A DNA stretch of 64,000 bases from Bacteroidota bacterium (GTDB taxonomy: Bacteria > Bacteroidota > Bacteroidia > Bacteroidales > WCHB1-69), in the NCBI GenBank assembly GCA_009786185.1, contig WQTS01000138.1:1-64000 (forward strand). The letters are read 5' to 3'. Of this stretch, positions 16,835 through 27,436 are shown in pieces (position 1 is the stretch's first letter; each line of letters starts with the position of its first letter). The notes under the pieces were generated by a model. It saw only the letters and a list, made by a program, of their open reading frames with translations, did no database searches and was not told where the DNA came from. The translations under genes were made by a program, and so were the position numbers.

Positions 16835-17449
16835 ATGCATATTGCTGTAGCAGGAAATATTGGTTCAGGAAAAACAACTCTAGCCGGAATGCTTGCCAAG
16901 CATTTTGGCTGGGAAGCGCTGTATGAAAGCGTGGAAAACAATCCCTATTTAGTGAGCTTTTACGAAGATATGCAACGCTGGTCGTTCAATCTGCAAGTCT
17001 ATTTTTTAAATAGCCGTTTTCGTCAAGTAGTGGAAATCCGGAAAAAGAAAAAAGATGTAATCCAAGACCGTACCATTTACGAAGATGCTTACATCTTTGC
17101 GCCTAACTTGCACGCTATGGGATTAATGCCTACCCGCGATTTTGAAAACTACTCCTCACTCTTTGAACTCATGATGCAATTTTTGCAACCTCCCGATCTG
17201 TTAATTTACTTAAGAGCCGATGTTCCTACTTTGGTATCTCAAATTCAAAAAAGAGGCAGAGAATACGAAACCTCTATCCGTTTAGATTATTTAAAGTCAT
17301 TGAATGACAGATATGAAGATTGGATTTCCAATTATAAATCAGGTAAATTATTAATTGTGGATGTAAACACCATTAAGTTTGCAGAAACTCCGGAAGACTT
17401 TGGCACCATTATTGAAATGGTGAATGCCGAACTTTACGGACTATTTTAA
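16835..17449 (+). CDS. Deoxynucleoside kinase (dAK/dGK-like)
   Basis: MHIAVAGNIGSGKTTLAGMLA P-loop, ESVENNPYL, QDRTIYEDAYIF. Confidence 0.88.
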   Translation: MHIAVAGNIGSGKTTLAGMLAKHFGWEALYESVENNPYLVSFYEDMQRWSFNLQVYFLNSRFRQVVEIRKKKKDVIQDRTIYEDAYIFAPNLHAMGLMPTRDFENYSSLFELMMQFLQPPDLLIYLRADVPTLVSQIQKRGREYETSIRLDYLKSLNDRYEDWISNYKSGKLLIVDVNTIKFAETPEDFGTIIEMVNAELYGLF

Positions 17450-17486
17450 CAATGGGCGGAAAATTTTCCGTTCCTACAATAACAAA

Positions 17487-17518
17487 AAAAAGGCTGTCTT
17501 TTTCAAGGCAGCCTTTTT
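17487..17518. terminator. Bidirectional intrinsic terminator
   Basis: aaaaaggctg...cagccttttt between convergent genes. Confidence 0.85.
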
Positions 17519-17542
17519 CCATAAAAACTTCAATAAAGACTT

Positions 17543-17992
17543 TTACTCAGCTACTACTTCTAAATTAACAGTAACTTTCACATCTTTATGAATATTGATT
17601 TGAGCGGTATAATTACCAAGCTCTTTAATATGCTCAGCAGGAAGGATAATTTTCTTGCGGTCAATATCAATATCATGCTGATCTTTCAATGCTTGCGCTA
17701 CAGCGATGGTATTTACCGAACCGAAAATAGTTCCTTTTTCCGAAGCTTTTTGTGCAATTCTCAAAGTTAATCCTTCAATTTTACCGGCTAAAAATTCTGC
17801 TTCTTTGCGAATTTTTTCAGCTTTGTATGCACGCTGTTTAATCGTTTCGGCTAACATTTTTTTATTAGGAACGGTAGCCAAAACAGCTAATCCTTGAGGG
17901 AGCAAATAATTTCTTGCATAGCCGTCTTTTACCTTTACGATATCATCGGCATATCCCAATTTTTCAACATCTTGTTTTAAAATAACTTCCAT
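17543..17992 (-). CDS. rplI: 50S ribosomal protein L9
   Basis: MEVILKQDVEKLGYADDIVKVKDGYARNYLLPQGLAV. Confidence 0.97.
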   Translation of the reverse strand: MEVILKQDVEKLGYADDIVKVKDGYARNYLLPQGLAVLATVPNKKMLAETIKQRAYKAEKIRKEAEFLAGKIEGLTLRIAQKASEKGTIFGSVNTIAVAQALKDQHDIDIDRKKIILPAEHIKELGNYTAQINIHKDVKVTVNLEVVAE

Positions 17993-18005
17993 AGTATTGC
18001 CCTCC

Positions 18006-18278
18006 TTATTGGTTAGTTTTTAAATTATCGGCTACAAAAGGAAGCAACGCAAGGTGGCGCGCACGCTTTACCGCCTGAGCTACTTTCTTTTGAAATTTTA
18101 AAGAAGTTCCGGTTAAACGCCTCGGGAAAATTCTGCCTTGCTCGTTTACAAATTTCTTTAAAAATTCACCGTCTTTATAGTCAATGTATTTAATACCGCT
18201 TTTTTTAAAGCGACAATATTTCTTGGTTTTGAAATCCACCGCAATGGGAGTCAAATATTTAATATCGTTTTGTGCCAT
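18006..18278 (-). CDS. rpsR: 30S ribosomal protein S18
   Basis: [63 protein letters not shown]. Confidence 0.96.
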   Translation of the reverse strand: MAQNDIKYLTPIAVDFKTKKYCRFKKSGIKYIDYKDGEFLKKFVNEQGRIFPRRLTGTSLKFQKKVAQAVKRARHLALLPFVADNLKTNQ

Positions 18279-18281
18279 GGT

Positions 18282-18788
18282 TTATTCCTCCTTATTTTCT
18301 TGGGTTTGTTCTTGAATTTGATCTTGTACGGGCTCACTTACAGGCTCCGGTGTTACTTCCGGTTTTGGCTCAGGCTTTGGTTCTGGCTTCGGTTCAAATT
18401 TCGGCTCGCGTTTAGGTTCATAAGTTGTTTCCTGTTTAGGAGTTTCTTTCTTTTGGCCGAAATTATGCGTACGTCTTTTCTCTGCATAAGCGATAGCGTC
18501 TTTATCAAGAATAACAGTTAAATAGCGCATAATTTTCTCGTCGCGGCGGTACTGCAATTCAAGCTCAGCCACCACGTGTGGTTCAGCTTTAAATTCGAAT
18601 AATTGGTAAAATCCTGTGGATTTTTTTTGGATTTGGTACTCAAGTCTTCTGAGTCCCCAGTTTTCTTGATGAATAATCTCTGCACCTTTGTCGCGGAGAA
18701 TATTCTCAAACTTTTTTACCGTTTCCTTCATCTGATCATCAGACAAAACGGGCGTCATAATGAAAACGGTTTCATACTGTTTTAACAT
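18282..18788 (-). CDS. rpsF: 30S ribosomal protein S6 with Pro/Glu-rich C-terminal extension (track start overextended)
   Basis: [28 protein letters not shown]...; C-term [13 protein letters not shown] repeats. Confidence 0.93.
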   Translation of the reverse strand: MLKQYETVFIMTPVLSDDQMKETVKKFENILRDKGAEIIHQENWGLRRLEYQIQKKSTGFYQLFEFKAEPHVVAELELQYRRDEKIMRYLTVILDKDAIAYAEKRRTHNFGQKKETPKQETTYEPKREPKFEPKPEPKPEPKPEVTPEPVSEPVQDQIQEQTQENKEE

Positions 18789-18906
18789 ACTTTTTTGGTT
18801 TTTAATTAATAAAAATACACCCCTATTTTGGGGCGGCAAAAATATAAAAAAAGTAATACGAAAAACCATGTTAATTTCGTTATTTTTGCCAATAAATTCT
18901 TTTGCT

Positions 18907-21057
18907 ATGAAAAAAACAGTTTCAATTTTTCTCTTTTTATTTTCCATTATTTTTTGCTATGCCGACGCGGGCATGTGGCTGCCTATCTTATTGAAACAGA
19001 AGGAAGCTGAAATGCAAAAAATGGGCTTTAAACTCACCGCCGAAGATGTGTATAGCGTGAATAACAGAAGTATGAAAGATGCTGTGGTGCTCTTCGGAAG
19101 AGGGTGCACAGGTGAAATTATCTCCAAACAAGGATTAATTCTCACCAACCACCATTGCGGTTATTCTCATCTTCAACGCCTCAGCACGATGGATAACAAT
19201 ATTTTACATGATGGTTTTTGGGCAGCTACCAAGGAAGACGAAATTCCTTGTCCGGGATTGTCTGTTACTTTTTTAATTTATATGGAAGAAGTTACGAATG
19301 ATATTTTGAAAGGCATAGAAAATGCTACAAATCTTCAGGAACGCGATGAAATCATTGAAAGAAACATTCAAATTGTCGGCGAAAAAGCCATTGAAGGCAC
19401 GGACTATTCTTATGTAATTAAGCCGTTTTATTATGGAAATCAATATTATATGTTCATAAACCGCGTGTATGCCGATGTGCGTTTGGTGGGTACGCCTCCC
19501 GAAAATATCGGCAAATTTGGCGGTGATACCGATAACTGGATGTGGCCCCGCCATACCGGCGATTTTGCGTTGTATCGCGTGTATGCAAATAAGGATGGCG
19601 AACCCGCCTTTTACGCACCCGATAATATTCCTCTGAAAACCGAAACTTTTTTCCCAATTTCTATCAAAGGACTTGATGAGGGTGATTTTACCATGGTATT
19701 CGGATATCCGGGAACTACGCACCAGTATCTTATTTCCGATGGTATTGATTTGGTGGTGAATCATAGAAATCCGCCACTCATTCACCAGCGTGGTGCACGT
19801 TTGGATATCATGAAAAAGCACATGGATTTATCGCAAGAAGTTCGCTTAATGTATTCAGATAAAGCTAATTCAATTTCAAACGGTTGGAAAAAAGCGATTG
19901 GAGAGAATAAAGGAATTAAGGAAACCAAAGTATTACACAGAAGAGGTAAAGAGGAGGCATTTTTAGAATTCTTCGCCTCCCAAGGTGCCGATAACAATAA
20001 TCGTTTTAAATTATTAAACGAAATAAAAGCGCTTTACGAAACATACAGGGAATTGGAAACCAAAGCCGTAACTTTGCGCGAAACTTTTCTGGCAATTGAG
20101 TTAGGCAGGTTTATTGAAACCGTACGCCCGTTATTAAAGGAAAAACATCCTTGGTCGACAGAAACGAAAGCCAAATTATTAGCGCGCGCCAATGCTTTTT
20201 ATCCTACCTATCATAAACCTATTGATAAAGAGGTTTATGTAGAATTATTGGATTATTATTTTAATGTTACGAAGCAAGAATGGATTCCCGCATCGTTGCA
20301 ACAATATGCCGGTATTGATAGAGAATCCTTGCAAATTATGGCAAAACAATTATATGACAATTCTGTTTTCACGAATGCAGAAAAGTTTGCGAATTTTGTA
20401 GAAAATGCATCTAAAAAAGAAGTTGAAAGTCTTCACAAATGGTTGAATGAAAATACAATGTTCTTAGATGCTGATTTGGCATTAATACAATTAAATAAAA
20501 ATTCATACACCGAAAATACGCTTCCCAACATACGACGTCAAATTGACGCCAAATATAAAGATTGGGTAGCATTTGCCGCGGCAGATACCACAGGTAGGTT
20601 TTTTCCGGATGCCAACTTAACCTTGCGGGTTGCATTTGGAAAAATGGAGGGTTTTTCTCCTTATAACGGTATGGTGTATTTGCCTTATACAACTACAAGT
20701 GGTATCCTTCAAAAAGAAGATCCTGATATTTTTGATTATCAAGTAGATGAAAGATTAAAAGACATTATCATTTATAAAAATTTCGGACCTTATGCGGATG
20801 CAAACGGAGAAATGCGCGTGTGTTTTATTGCGAGCAACCACACTACCGGTGGCAATTCGGGCAGCCCGATTTTGAATGCCAACGGTGAATTGGTGGGCAT
20901 CAACTTCGATCGTGTGTGGGAAGGCACCATGAGCGATTTATATTACAATGTAAACCGCTGCCGGAATATCAGCTTGGATATTCGCTATGTTCTTTTGATT
21001 GTGGATAAGTTTGCGGGGGCGGGGCATTTGATTTCTGAAATGGAGATTAGAGAGTAG
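18907..21057 (+). CDS. S46-family dipeptidyl-peptidase (DPP7/DPP11-like); track start overextended
   Basis: signal peptide [62 protein letters not shown]. Confidence 0.93.
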   Translation: MKKTVSIFLFLFSIIFCYADAGMWLPILLKQKEAEMQKMGFKLTAEDVYSVNNRSMKDAVVLFGRGCTGEIISKQGLILTNHHCGYSHLQRLSTMDNNILHDGFWAATKEDEIPCPGLSVTFLIYMEEVTNDILKGIENATNLQERDEIIERNIQIVGEKAIEGTDYSYVIKPFYYGNQYYMFINRVYADVRLVGTPPENIGKFGGDTDNWMWPRHTGDFALYRVYANKDGEPAFYAPDNIPLKTETFFPISIKGLDEGDFTMVFGYPGTTHQYLISDGIDLVVNHRNPPLIHQRGARLDIMKKHMDLSQEVRLMYSDKANSISNGWKKAIGENKGIKETKVLHRRGKEEAFLEFFASQGADNNNRFKLLNEIKALYETYRELETKAVTLRETFLAIELGRFIETVRPLLKEKHPWSTETKAKLLARANAFYPTYHKPIDKEVYVELLDYYFNVTKQEWIPASLQQYAGIDRESLQIMAKQLYDNSVFTNAEKFANFVENASKKEVESLHKWLNENTMFLDADLALIQLNKNSYTENTLPNIRRQIDAKYKDWVAFAAADTTGRFFPDANLTLRVAFGKMEGFSPYNGMVYLPYTTTSGILQKEDPDIFDYQVDERLKDIIIYKNFGPYADANGEMRVCFIASNHTTGGNSGSPILNANGELVGINFDRVWEGTMSDLYYNVNRCRNISLDIRYVLLIVDKFAGAGHLISEMEIRE

Positions 21058-21058
21058 G

Positions 21059-22777
21059 TTAAAACTGAAAATAAACAAACGGCTGTAATTCCGAAGTAAT
21101 AAATTGATATACAACAAAAACAGTAGCTATCACAGCCACTCCGATAACCCAAAGAGGAAGCAAGGTAAAATTAATTCTATACCACCGTTTCCAGCGTTCC
21201 GGTAGCCAGTGGATGATCATTCCCAAAACAAAAAGAAGGAATACAGCTTTATAAGTAGCTATAATTTCCGGAATTTGCGCCAAATTCCACGAACCGCCAA
21301 TTTGGTTTACCATGCTTTTTGCGGTGCCCCATGCGTGCGAGGTTTGTTCCGCCGGATCTAAATTGGAGCCGGTACGGAAAAACAAGCGGGTGAAAGTGAT
21401 AAAGACAAAGGTTAAAAATATACTCCATCCTCGATTGAGTTTTGCGAGCGGCCTTTGGTCAAAAATATCAATATACAAATAGGTTAACAATGCGCCAAGG
21501 CAAATTGTACCTGTCCAAATGAGTGCGATTTTGAAGGCGGGAGAAGGGAAAAGGGAGAAAAGGAGAAGGGAGAAAAGGAAAAAGGATAGTGTGGTATATA
21601 AGCGTTTCCGGTTGTTGATGGTGCGCCAGCCTTTGAAAATGAGAATACTGATGCCGTTTAATCCGCCCCAGATGATGAAGTTCCAGCTTGCACCGTGCCA
21701 CAAACCGCCCAACAACATGGTGATCATCAAATTTACATGGGTACGAAATTTTCCTTTGCGATTTCCGCCGAGCGGGATGTACAAATAATCTTTCAACCAT
21801 GTGGATAAAGAGATGTGCCAACGTTTCCAAAAATCGCCGGCATTGGTAGCTTTGTAAGGCGAATCGAAGTTTTTGGGCATATAAAATCCCATCAGCATGG
21901 CTACACCGATGGCAATGTCGGTGTAGCCGGAAAAATCGGCATAAATCTGCAAAGAATAGACAAAAATGGCGGTAAAATTCTCAAAAGAGGTAAATAATTG
22001 CGGATTTTCAATCACTCTGTCCACAAAATTAACCGCCAAGTAATCGCTGAGTATGATTTTTTTCGCCAACCCGTTTAAAATCCAAAAAACAGCAATTCCG
22101 AACTGTTTTCTACTCAAAAAAAACTTTTTGTATAATTGCGGCATAAATTGACTCGCACGAATGATGGGACCTGCCACCAAACCCGGAAAAAATGTTACAA
22201 AAAATCCGAAATTGAAAAAGTTGGGTACGTGCGCAATCCGCCGTCTATATACATCGATAATATAACTCAAACTTTGAAATGTATAGAAAGAGATACCAAC
22301 GGGCAACAAAATATTCCCCACTTCGAAACGTGAACTGCCGGAAAATTTATTTGCCCACAAAGCCAAATAATTCACAACCTCAATGTTCGTATCAAACATG
22401 GAATTATACGTCGAAGTGAAAAAATAGGCATATTTAAAATAAGCGAGCAAGAATAAATTGATAAAAACGCCGAGAAAAACGAGCCATTTTCGTTTTCGAA
22501 TATCCACGGTTATATCTATTTTCTTACCGATCCAAAAGCAATTTAATGTGGTAAATAAAAGCAAGATAACGAACAATCCGGAGGTTTTAAAATAAAAAAA
22601 CAAACTGGCAAACATCAAAAATATGTTGCGCAAGAGAATTTTATTTTTCAACAATGTTAATCCTGCAAAAACTAATGCAAAAAACGCCCAAAAATAAAAC
22701 TGCGTAAACAGCAACGGAAATTTATCATCAAATGATAAGAGGTTGGTGAAGAAGAGTTTTATGTTTTCGAATGACAT
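21059..22777 (-). CDS. MBOAT-family O-acyltransferase (AlgI/DltB-like)
   Basis: SLSYIIDVYRR, DFWKRWHISLSTWLKDYLYIPLGGNR, TMLLGGLWHGASWNFIIWG. Confidence 0.93.
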   Translation of the reverse strand: MSFENIKLFFTNLLSFDDKFPLLFTQFYFWAFFALVFAGLTLLKNKILLRNIFLMFASLFFYFKTSGLFVILLLFTTLNCFWIGKKIDITVDIRKRKWLVFLGVFINLFLLAYFKYAYFFTSTYNSMFDTNIEVVNYLALWANKFSGSSRFEVGNILLPVGISFYTFQSLSYIIDVYRRRIAHVPNFFNFGFFVTFFPGLVAGPIIRASQFMPQLYKKFFLSRKQFGIAVFWILNGLAKKIILSDYLAVNFVDRVIENPQLFTSFENFTAIFVYSLQIYADFSGYTDIAIGVAMLMGFYMPKNFDSPYKATNAGDFWKRWHISLSTWLKDYLYIPLGGNRKGKFRTHVNLMITMLLGGLWHGASWNFIIWGGLNGISILIFKGWRTINNRKRLYTTLSFFLFSLLLFSLFPSPAFKIALIWTGTICLGALLTYLYIDIFDQRPLAKLNRGWSIFLTFVFITFTRLFFRTGSNLDPAEQTSHAWGTAKSMVNQIGGSWNLAQIPEIIATYKAVFLLFVLGMIIHWLPERWKRWYRINFTLLPLWVIGVAVIATVFVVYQFITSELQPFVYFQF

Positions 22778-22795
22778 TTTTTTCTACAAAGTGTA

Positions 22796-23680
22796 TTATA
22801 TTACGCTTAAAACGAACAATAGTGTAATTAATATCAATTCTCCCATAGACTTGCTTAACGCTAATCCATTTCGTTTATAAGCGTTTACAATATGATAAAT
22901 TGCAAAAGGGAGAAGACACAGAAAAAGGTATGAGGTAAGAGGTTTGTGTAAAATGATATTATAAATAACCATAAGTAAAAACGGCACCAAAACCAACAGT
23001 GTTTGATAAAGCTTGGCGTTTTTTTCTCCTATAAGAATAGGAATGGTTTTGCGGTACTTTTTATCGTTTTCCATATCGCGGATGTTATTGAGATTCACTA
23101 CTCCGGTTATTAAAAAACCCATGGAAACGGCAGGTAGAAATATGATTGCGGGTAATGTTTTTGTAAATAGAAAAAACGTGCCTGCCACGGTGGTTAAGCC
23201 AAAAAAGAGAAATACTGCCAAATCGCCAAGCGCTCTGTAGCCGTAAGGCTTTTTACCAATAGTGTAAAAAATGGCGGCTAAAATGGCGAGTGCGCCTATA
23301 AAAATCATTATAAATGAAGATGTTGAAAAAAGATTGCCAAATGCAAAATATATCAATAAAATACCCGAAATTACAGCGATAGTGGTAAATATTCCTATCA
23401 TGATTTTCACATCTTTTACGGATAATTTTCCCGACAGCAACATGGTTTCGTAGCCAATACTTTCAAAAGAGTCGTTGCCGGATTGGTAGTCTCCCACATC
23501 ATTGGCGAGGTTACAGGTGAGGTGTAAAGCCGCAGCTGTAATTAACGCCAAACCAAATAATAGCCACGAAAAATATCCGAAGAAATTTGCCAATAATCCG
23601 CCCATAATGATTCCGGATAGGGAAAGCGGCAGTGAAAATAATCGTAAGGCTTGAATTCTATAATGAAATTTGCGCATCAT
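22796..23680 (-). CDS. menA: UbiA prenyltransferase, probable 1,4-dihydroxy-2-naphthoate polyprenyltransferase
   Basis: LTCNLANDVGDYQSGND, GVVNLNNIRDMENDKKYRK. Confidence 0.87.
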   Translation of the reverse strand: MMRKFHYRIQALRLFSLPLSLSGIIMGGLLANFFGYFSWLLFGLALITAAALHLTCNLANDVGDYQSGNDSFESIGYETMLLSGKLSVKDVKIMIGIFTTIAVISGILLIYFAFGNLFSTSSFIMIFIGALAILAAIFYTIGKKPYGYRALGDLAVFLFFGLTTVAGTFFLFTKTLPAIIFLPAVSMGFLITGVVNLNNIRDMENDKKYRKTIPILIGEKNAKLYQTLLVLVPFLLMVIYNIILHKPLTSYLFLCLLPFAIYHIVNAYKRNGLALSKSMGELILITLLFVLSVI

Positions 23681-23798
23681 TTTGTGTAATTATTGGGGCA
23701 AAAATAACAGTTTTGTGGAAAAAAACTATTTTTGCCTGTTAAAATCTGAACCGGGGTTTTATTAAGATTTGTAAGATTAACAAGATTTATTATCATTA

Positions 23799-24548
23799 AT
23801 GAGAAAATTGCTTCTTTTTTTAGTTTTTTTTGCGTGTTGCTTCTCTTTTTACGCGCAAGAAATTGAAATAGGGGAGACCGGTATGGAAGTGATCACTATT
23901 AAAGAATGGAATATTTTGTTGGGTTTGAACAGCTCGGGTTTTGGGTTGGGGTTTCAGCATGGAAAAACGCCTAATGCCAAAGACAAACACTTGTGGGAAA
24001 TTGAATTTTTGTATCGCATTAGTCATAAAGCGGTGTTGGGCAGGACTGTTCCGGAAGGCAGAATTTTTCAGTACGGAAAGTTATACGATTTATTTTTTCT
24101 TCGCGGAGGATATGGTTACCAGCGCATTCTTACGCATAAACCTTATTACGGCGGGGTGCAAATTCGCTATTTTTTCAGTTTTGGCGCATCTGTTTGCCTT
24201 GGCTTACCCACTTATTTAGAAATTATTAAGATAAAAAACGAAGCATTTTATACAGAAGTAGAGCGATATAATCCCGATGAGCACAGTGTTTCAAACATTT
24301 ACGGCGCCGCCCGCTTTTTTGACAGGTTTAACAAAATTGCAGTACGCCCCGGATTTTACGGCAAAGCAGGATTTAATTTTGACTTTAGCAATAATCCATT
24401 AACGATGCAAGTGCTTGAGGTAGGCGTTGCTATGGATATGGTATTCCCGTTTATTCAGCATATGGCATTTAGCAGGGTGCAACCGGTTTATTTTTATGGA
24501 TATATTGCGTATGCTTTTGGGAGGAAGAAGCCGAGGTATGATTTTTAG
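23799..24548 (+). CDS. Secreted protein, probable outer-membrane beta-barrel
   Basis: Signal peptide MRKLLLFLVFFACCFSFYAQ; alternating aromatic/Gly strands. Confidence 0.6.
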   Translation: MRKLLLFLVFFACCFSFYAQEIEIGETGMEVITIKEWNILLGLNSSGFGLGFQHGKTPNAKDKHLWEIEFLYRISHKAVLGRTVPEGRIFQYGKLYDLFFLRGGYGYQRILTHKPYYGGVQIRYFFSFGASVCLGLPTYLEIIKIKNEAFYTEVERYNPDEHSVSNIYGAARFFDRFNKIAVRPGFYGKAGFNFDFSNNPLTMQVLEVGVAMDMVFPFIQHMAFSRVQPVYFYGYIAYAFGRKKPRYDF

Positions 24549-24554
24549 TTTTTT

Positions 24555-24646
24555 AGAACTCTGATGACTCTGATTGAGCAGATAAACTCTGATTCCTCAT
24601 AGATTATATCAGGAAAATCACGCTTAATCAGAGTCATCAGAGTTCT
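24555..24646. repeat. Palindromic intergenic element (AACTCTGAT family)
   Basis: Perfect 21-bp arms AGAACTCTGATGACTCTGATT (24555-24575) / AATCAGAGTCATCAGAGTTCT (24626-24646). Confidence 0.9.
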
Positions 24647-24648
24647 AA

Positions 24649-25140
24649 TTATAGTTTGATTTCATCATAAACCTCCATATTGGTAATATCGGTGCTGTTG
24701 ATATCGAAGCGAATAAAAGTGATGTGGGTGTGGGGACCGAATTTTCCGCCACCGCCCGGATTCATAAAAAGCCAGCCATTTTTTGCGTCGTTCATGATTT
24801 GTAAAATATGCGAATGTCCCGCTACTACAATGGTGGGATTTGCTTTTTTAATTAAAGGTAACACATCATAATCATAATGTTTAGGATTTCCGATGATATG
24901 TTTTAAGAAAACAGTATGTCCTTCACATTCAAAAACTTCAATTTCTTTATATTTTCCTCTCACATCCCAGCCGTCGCAATTGCCGTAAACTGCTCGTACT
25001 TTGGTTATTGTTGATAACTCGTCCAAAATATCGGTGGAAACCATATCGCCGGCGTGCCACACTTCGTCGCATTGGGCGAAGAAATCGAATATTTTGGGGT
25101 GGATAAATCCGTGGGTATCTGAGATAATGCCGATTTTCAT
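24649..25140 (-). CDS. YfcE/MJ0936-family metallophosphoesterase
   Basis: MKIGIISDTHGF, WHAGDM, VYGNCDGWD, VAGHSHI, NPGGGG. Confidence 0.92.
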   Translation of the reverse strand: MKIGIISDTHGFIHPKIFDFFAQCDEVWHAGDMVSTDILDELSTITKVRAVYGNCDGWDVRGKYKEIEVFECEGHTVFLKHIIGNPKHYDYDVLPLIKKANPTIVVAGHSHILQIMNDAKNGWLFMNPGGGGKFGPHTHITFIRFDINSTDITNMEVYDEIKL

Positions 25141-25152
25141 AATATTGATATT

Positions 25153-26877
25153 TTATTTGTTAATGAATTCTATCGCTTTTTCCAACAATTCGTCTCTGCC
25201 GCTTTTTATTCCTTCAATGGTGGGTTCTATATAAATATCAGGAACAATGCCAACTCTTTGAGTTTTAGTTCCATCAGGATAATAAATGCCAATTCCGGAA
25301 ATATATGTTTTTAATCCACCCGGCAATGAAATAATAGATACATTGCCATCTGCACCGGCAGTTGTGCTTCCCATAATAGTTGTGTTAGGAGATGCCTTAA
25401 AAGCCATCGCAGTATATTCTGCCTGACTTTGTGTATCTTCATTTACAAGAACGACTAATTTACCTTGGTAATAATTTTTTGATTTTGAAATGTAAAGCGG
25501 TCCGGTAAATCTAAATTGTCCCGGATTATTTACGCTTCCTATAGTAAATTTTACAAAAGGTGTGCGCTTTTTTAAGAAATAGGTCCCCAACTTAAACGGA
25601 ACAAAGGTTGACGGATAGTTACGAATATCAATAATGATTCCTTTTGTATTTTTAAATGAGTTCTTAATTTCCTTAATATCATCATTTTTAATTGCTTTCA
25701 ATGTTATATAACCAATATTATCATCTAAAAGTTTATAGCACTTTTCATCGACGCCTTTGTTCCAATATTCTTCCATATTCAAATAGTAACTATTATAAAG
25801 TTTTAGTGTGCTTTCTTTACTTTGCCCATCAGAAATATACTTAATATCAATTATTGACGAATTAGATCTTAATAAATTATGAGCCATATTTCTCAATCTT
25901 GCCGCCTCATTCGATGCCGGGTAATACTTTTTGAGGCTATCCACAATCTTTTCTACAGGTTTCCCTGAAATATGTGTGATGATATCTCCTTTTTGTAGTT
26001 TTGCTTTCTCTGCCAATTCAGGTTTAAAATAATCGGTAACCACTAATTTATTTTCGATAAATTTTACTACAAAAGGAGCATCTTTATTCCCTTTAATTTT
26101 TTGAATTTGATCAAACTCCAAAAGAAAACCGTGTGTATCGCATATTTCTCCTATCAGCTGAGCAACAGCCAACTCATACTCCAATTCATCTTTGACATTA
26201 ATAAAAATAGGGATGTACTCTTTGAGCACGTCATCCCAATTTTTGTCGGTCATATATTTATATGGAAAGAAATAGTTTATCGTGTTCCAATAGCGGTATA
26301 AAGCCAACAATCTGAATCCCTCATCGGGGAAAGGCATATTTGAATAAAGATTTTCGTTATTAAATTTTGGATTGCCCACCATGGGCGTCATGCTTATATA
26401 ATAATGTCTTCCCTGATGCCGATTTTGGTATATCTCTTTCACTTTGTCTTTCAAGGCATTATCGGCATCGCTGTTTTCTATCCATGATAAATCAGGTTTT
26501 ATAAAAACTTTTTTAGATGTTTTTTTACCTCTCTTACACACAGGTATTTCTCCGTATTTGTTTATCCATGAAAGCAATAGCTGGTCGCGTTGTTTTTTGT
26601 CGGTTACTTTTAAATAGTCGGGGAGCACGCGAAATAGTTCATAATCCCAGTTATAATTTCCTTTTCCGATTTCCGGATGATGATACTTTAAAAACCCCCA
26701 CAATTTACCTAATAGTTCCAAATCATCAATAATTTGGTTATCAAGTTCAGGGAAAATAATATTTGAACCGTTGTCAAACGCTGTGTCATTTATTGCCGGA
26801 TAAATTGTGTCTTTTTTTTGGCAATTTAGTGCCAGTAGTACTACCCAAATTAATGTGATAATTAATTTTTTTTGCAT
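25153..26877 (-). CDS. S41-family peptidase lipoprotein
   Basis: MQKKLIITLIWVVLLALNC|QKK; PDZ-like KGDIITHISGKPVEKIVDSL; LVVLVNEDTQSQAEYTAMAFK, GGLKTYISGIGIYYPDG. Confidence 0.87.
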   Translation of the reverse strand: MQKKLIITLIWVVLLALNCQKKDTIYPAINDTAFDNGSNIIFPELDNQIIDDLELLGKLWGFLKYHHPEIGKGNYNWDYELFRVLPDYLKVTDKKQRDQLLLSWINKYGEIPVCKRGKKTSKKVFIKPDLSWIENSDADNALKDKVKEIYQNRHQGRHYYISMTPMVGNPKFNNENLYSNMPFPDEGFRLLALYRYWNTINYFFPYKYMTDKNWDDVLKEYIPIFINVKDELEYELAVAQLIGEICDTHGFLLEFDQIQKIKGNKDAPFVVKFIENKLVVTDYFKPELAEKAKLQKGDIITHISGKPVEKIVDSLKKYYPASNEAARLRNMAHNLLRSNSSIIDIKYISDGQSKESTLKLYNSYYLNMEEYWNKGVDEKCYKLLDDNIGYITLKAIKNDDIKEIKNSFKNTKGIIIDIRNYPSTFVPFKLGTYFLKKRTPFVKFTIGSVNNPGQFRFTGPLYISKSKNYYQGKLVVLVNEDTQSQAEYTAMAFKASPNTTIMGSTTAGADGNVSIISLPGGLKTYISGIGIYYPDGTKTQRVGIVPDIYIEPTIEGIKSGRDELLEKAIEFINK

Positions 26878-26984
26878 TGCGTGGTTTTTATTTTTCACAC
26901 TGCAAATATGCATGTTTTTTGTTTAGCTTATTGCCGTTGGTTTTCATATCAGGGTAAACGCATTGAGATTTTTATTTTATTTTT

Positions 26985-27425
26985 TTGGGCGTGCCCACTC
27001 GCTTTCCACCCACAATGCCATCACACGCTCGGGTCGCGTGACTACAGGGTACGCCTTCGGCTTCCGTACTCGCTACCGCTCGCACCGGCTTCGCCGCCTT
27101 CCGTCCCGCTCACGCAGTCGGCAGCCTGCATACCTACATGGAAATTACTATCTAATATATTCTTGCTCCGGCAGTAAAACTCCGAAGGAGTTTTATGTGA
27201 ATAACCTCGTGCAAGCCGCCAACGGCGGCGCAGCTCGGGGTATGAAAATACCCGCCACCCCTCAGAACTCCGTAGGAGTTCAACATCTATCCGCTTTAAG
27301 TTGCGCACCTACGGCGCGCTGGGTAAGCACGTTACACATTTCTACCCCGAGCTGCGCCTTCGGCTTGCACGGGATTATCTATATGCGCCTACTACGTAGG
27401 CATTATGCGAGAGGCGCGATTCCAA
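26985..27425. repeat. GC-rich noncoding repeat island of nested palindromes
   Basis: Perfect hairpins with 3-nt loops: TAAAACTCC-gaa-GGAGTTTTA, GCCGCC-aac-GGCGGC, GAACTCC-gta-GGAGTTC, GCCTAC-tac-GTAGGC; outer arms 27208-27242 vs 27343-27371. Confidence 0.8.
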
Positions 27426-27436
27426 TCAAACAGTCT

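Noticed and set aside
18789-18947. N-terminal extension of rpsF and of the S46 peptidase in the ORF track
   Set aside because: The extensions overlap in the divergent intergenic region and do not match family N-termini; starts moved to 18788 (-) and 18907 (+).
19273-19821. 182-aa minus-strand ORF
   Set aside because: Fully antisense to the S46 peptidase coding region; no independent evidence.
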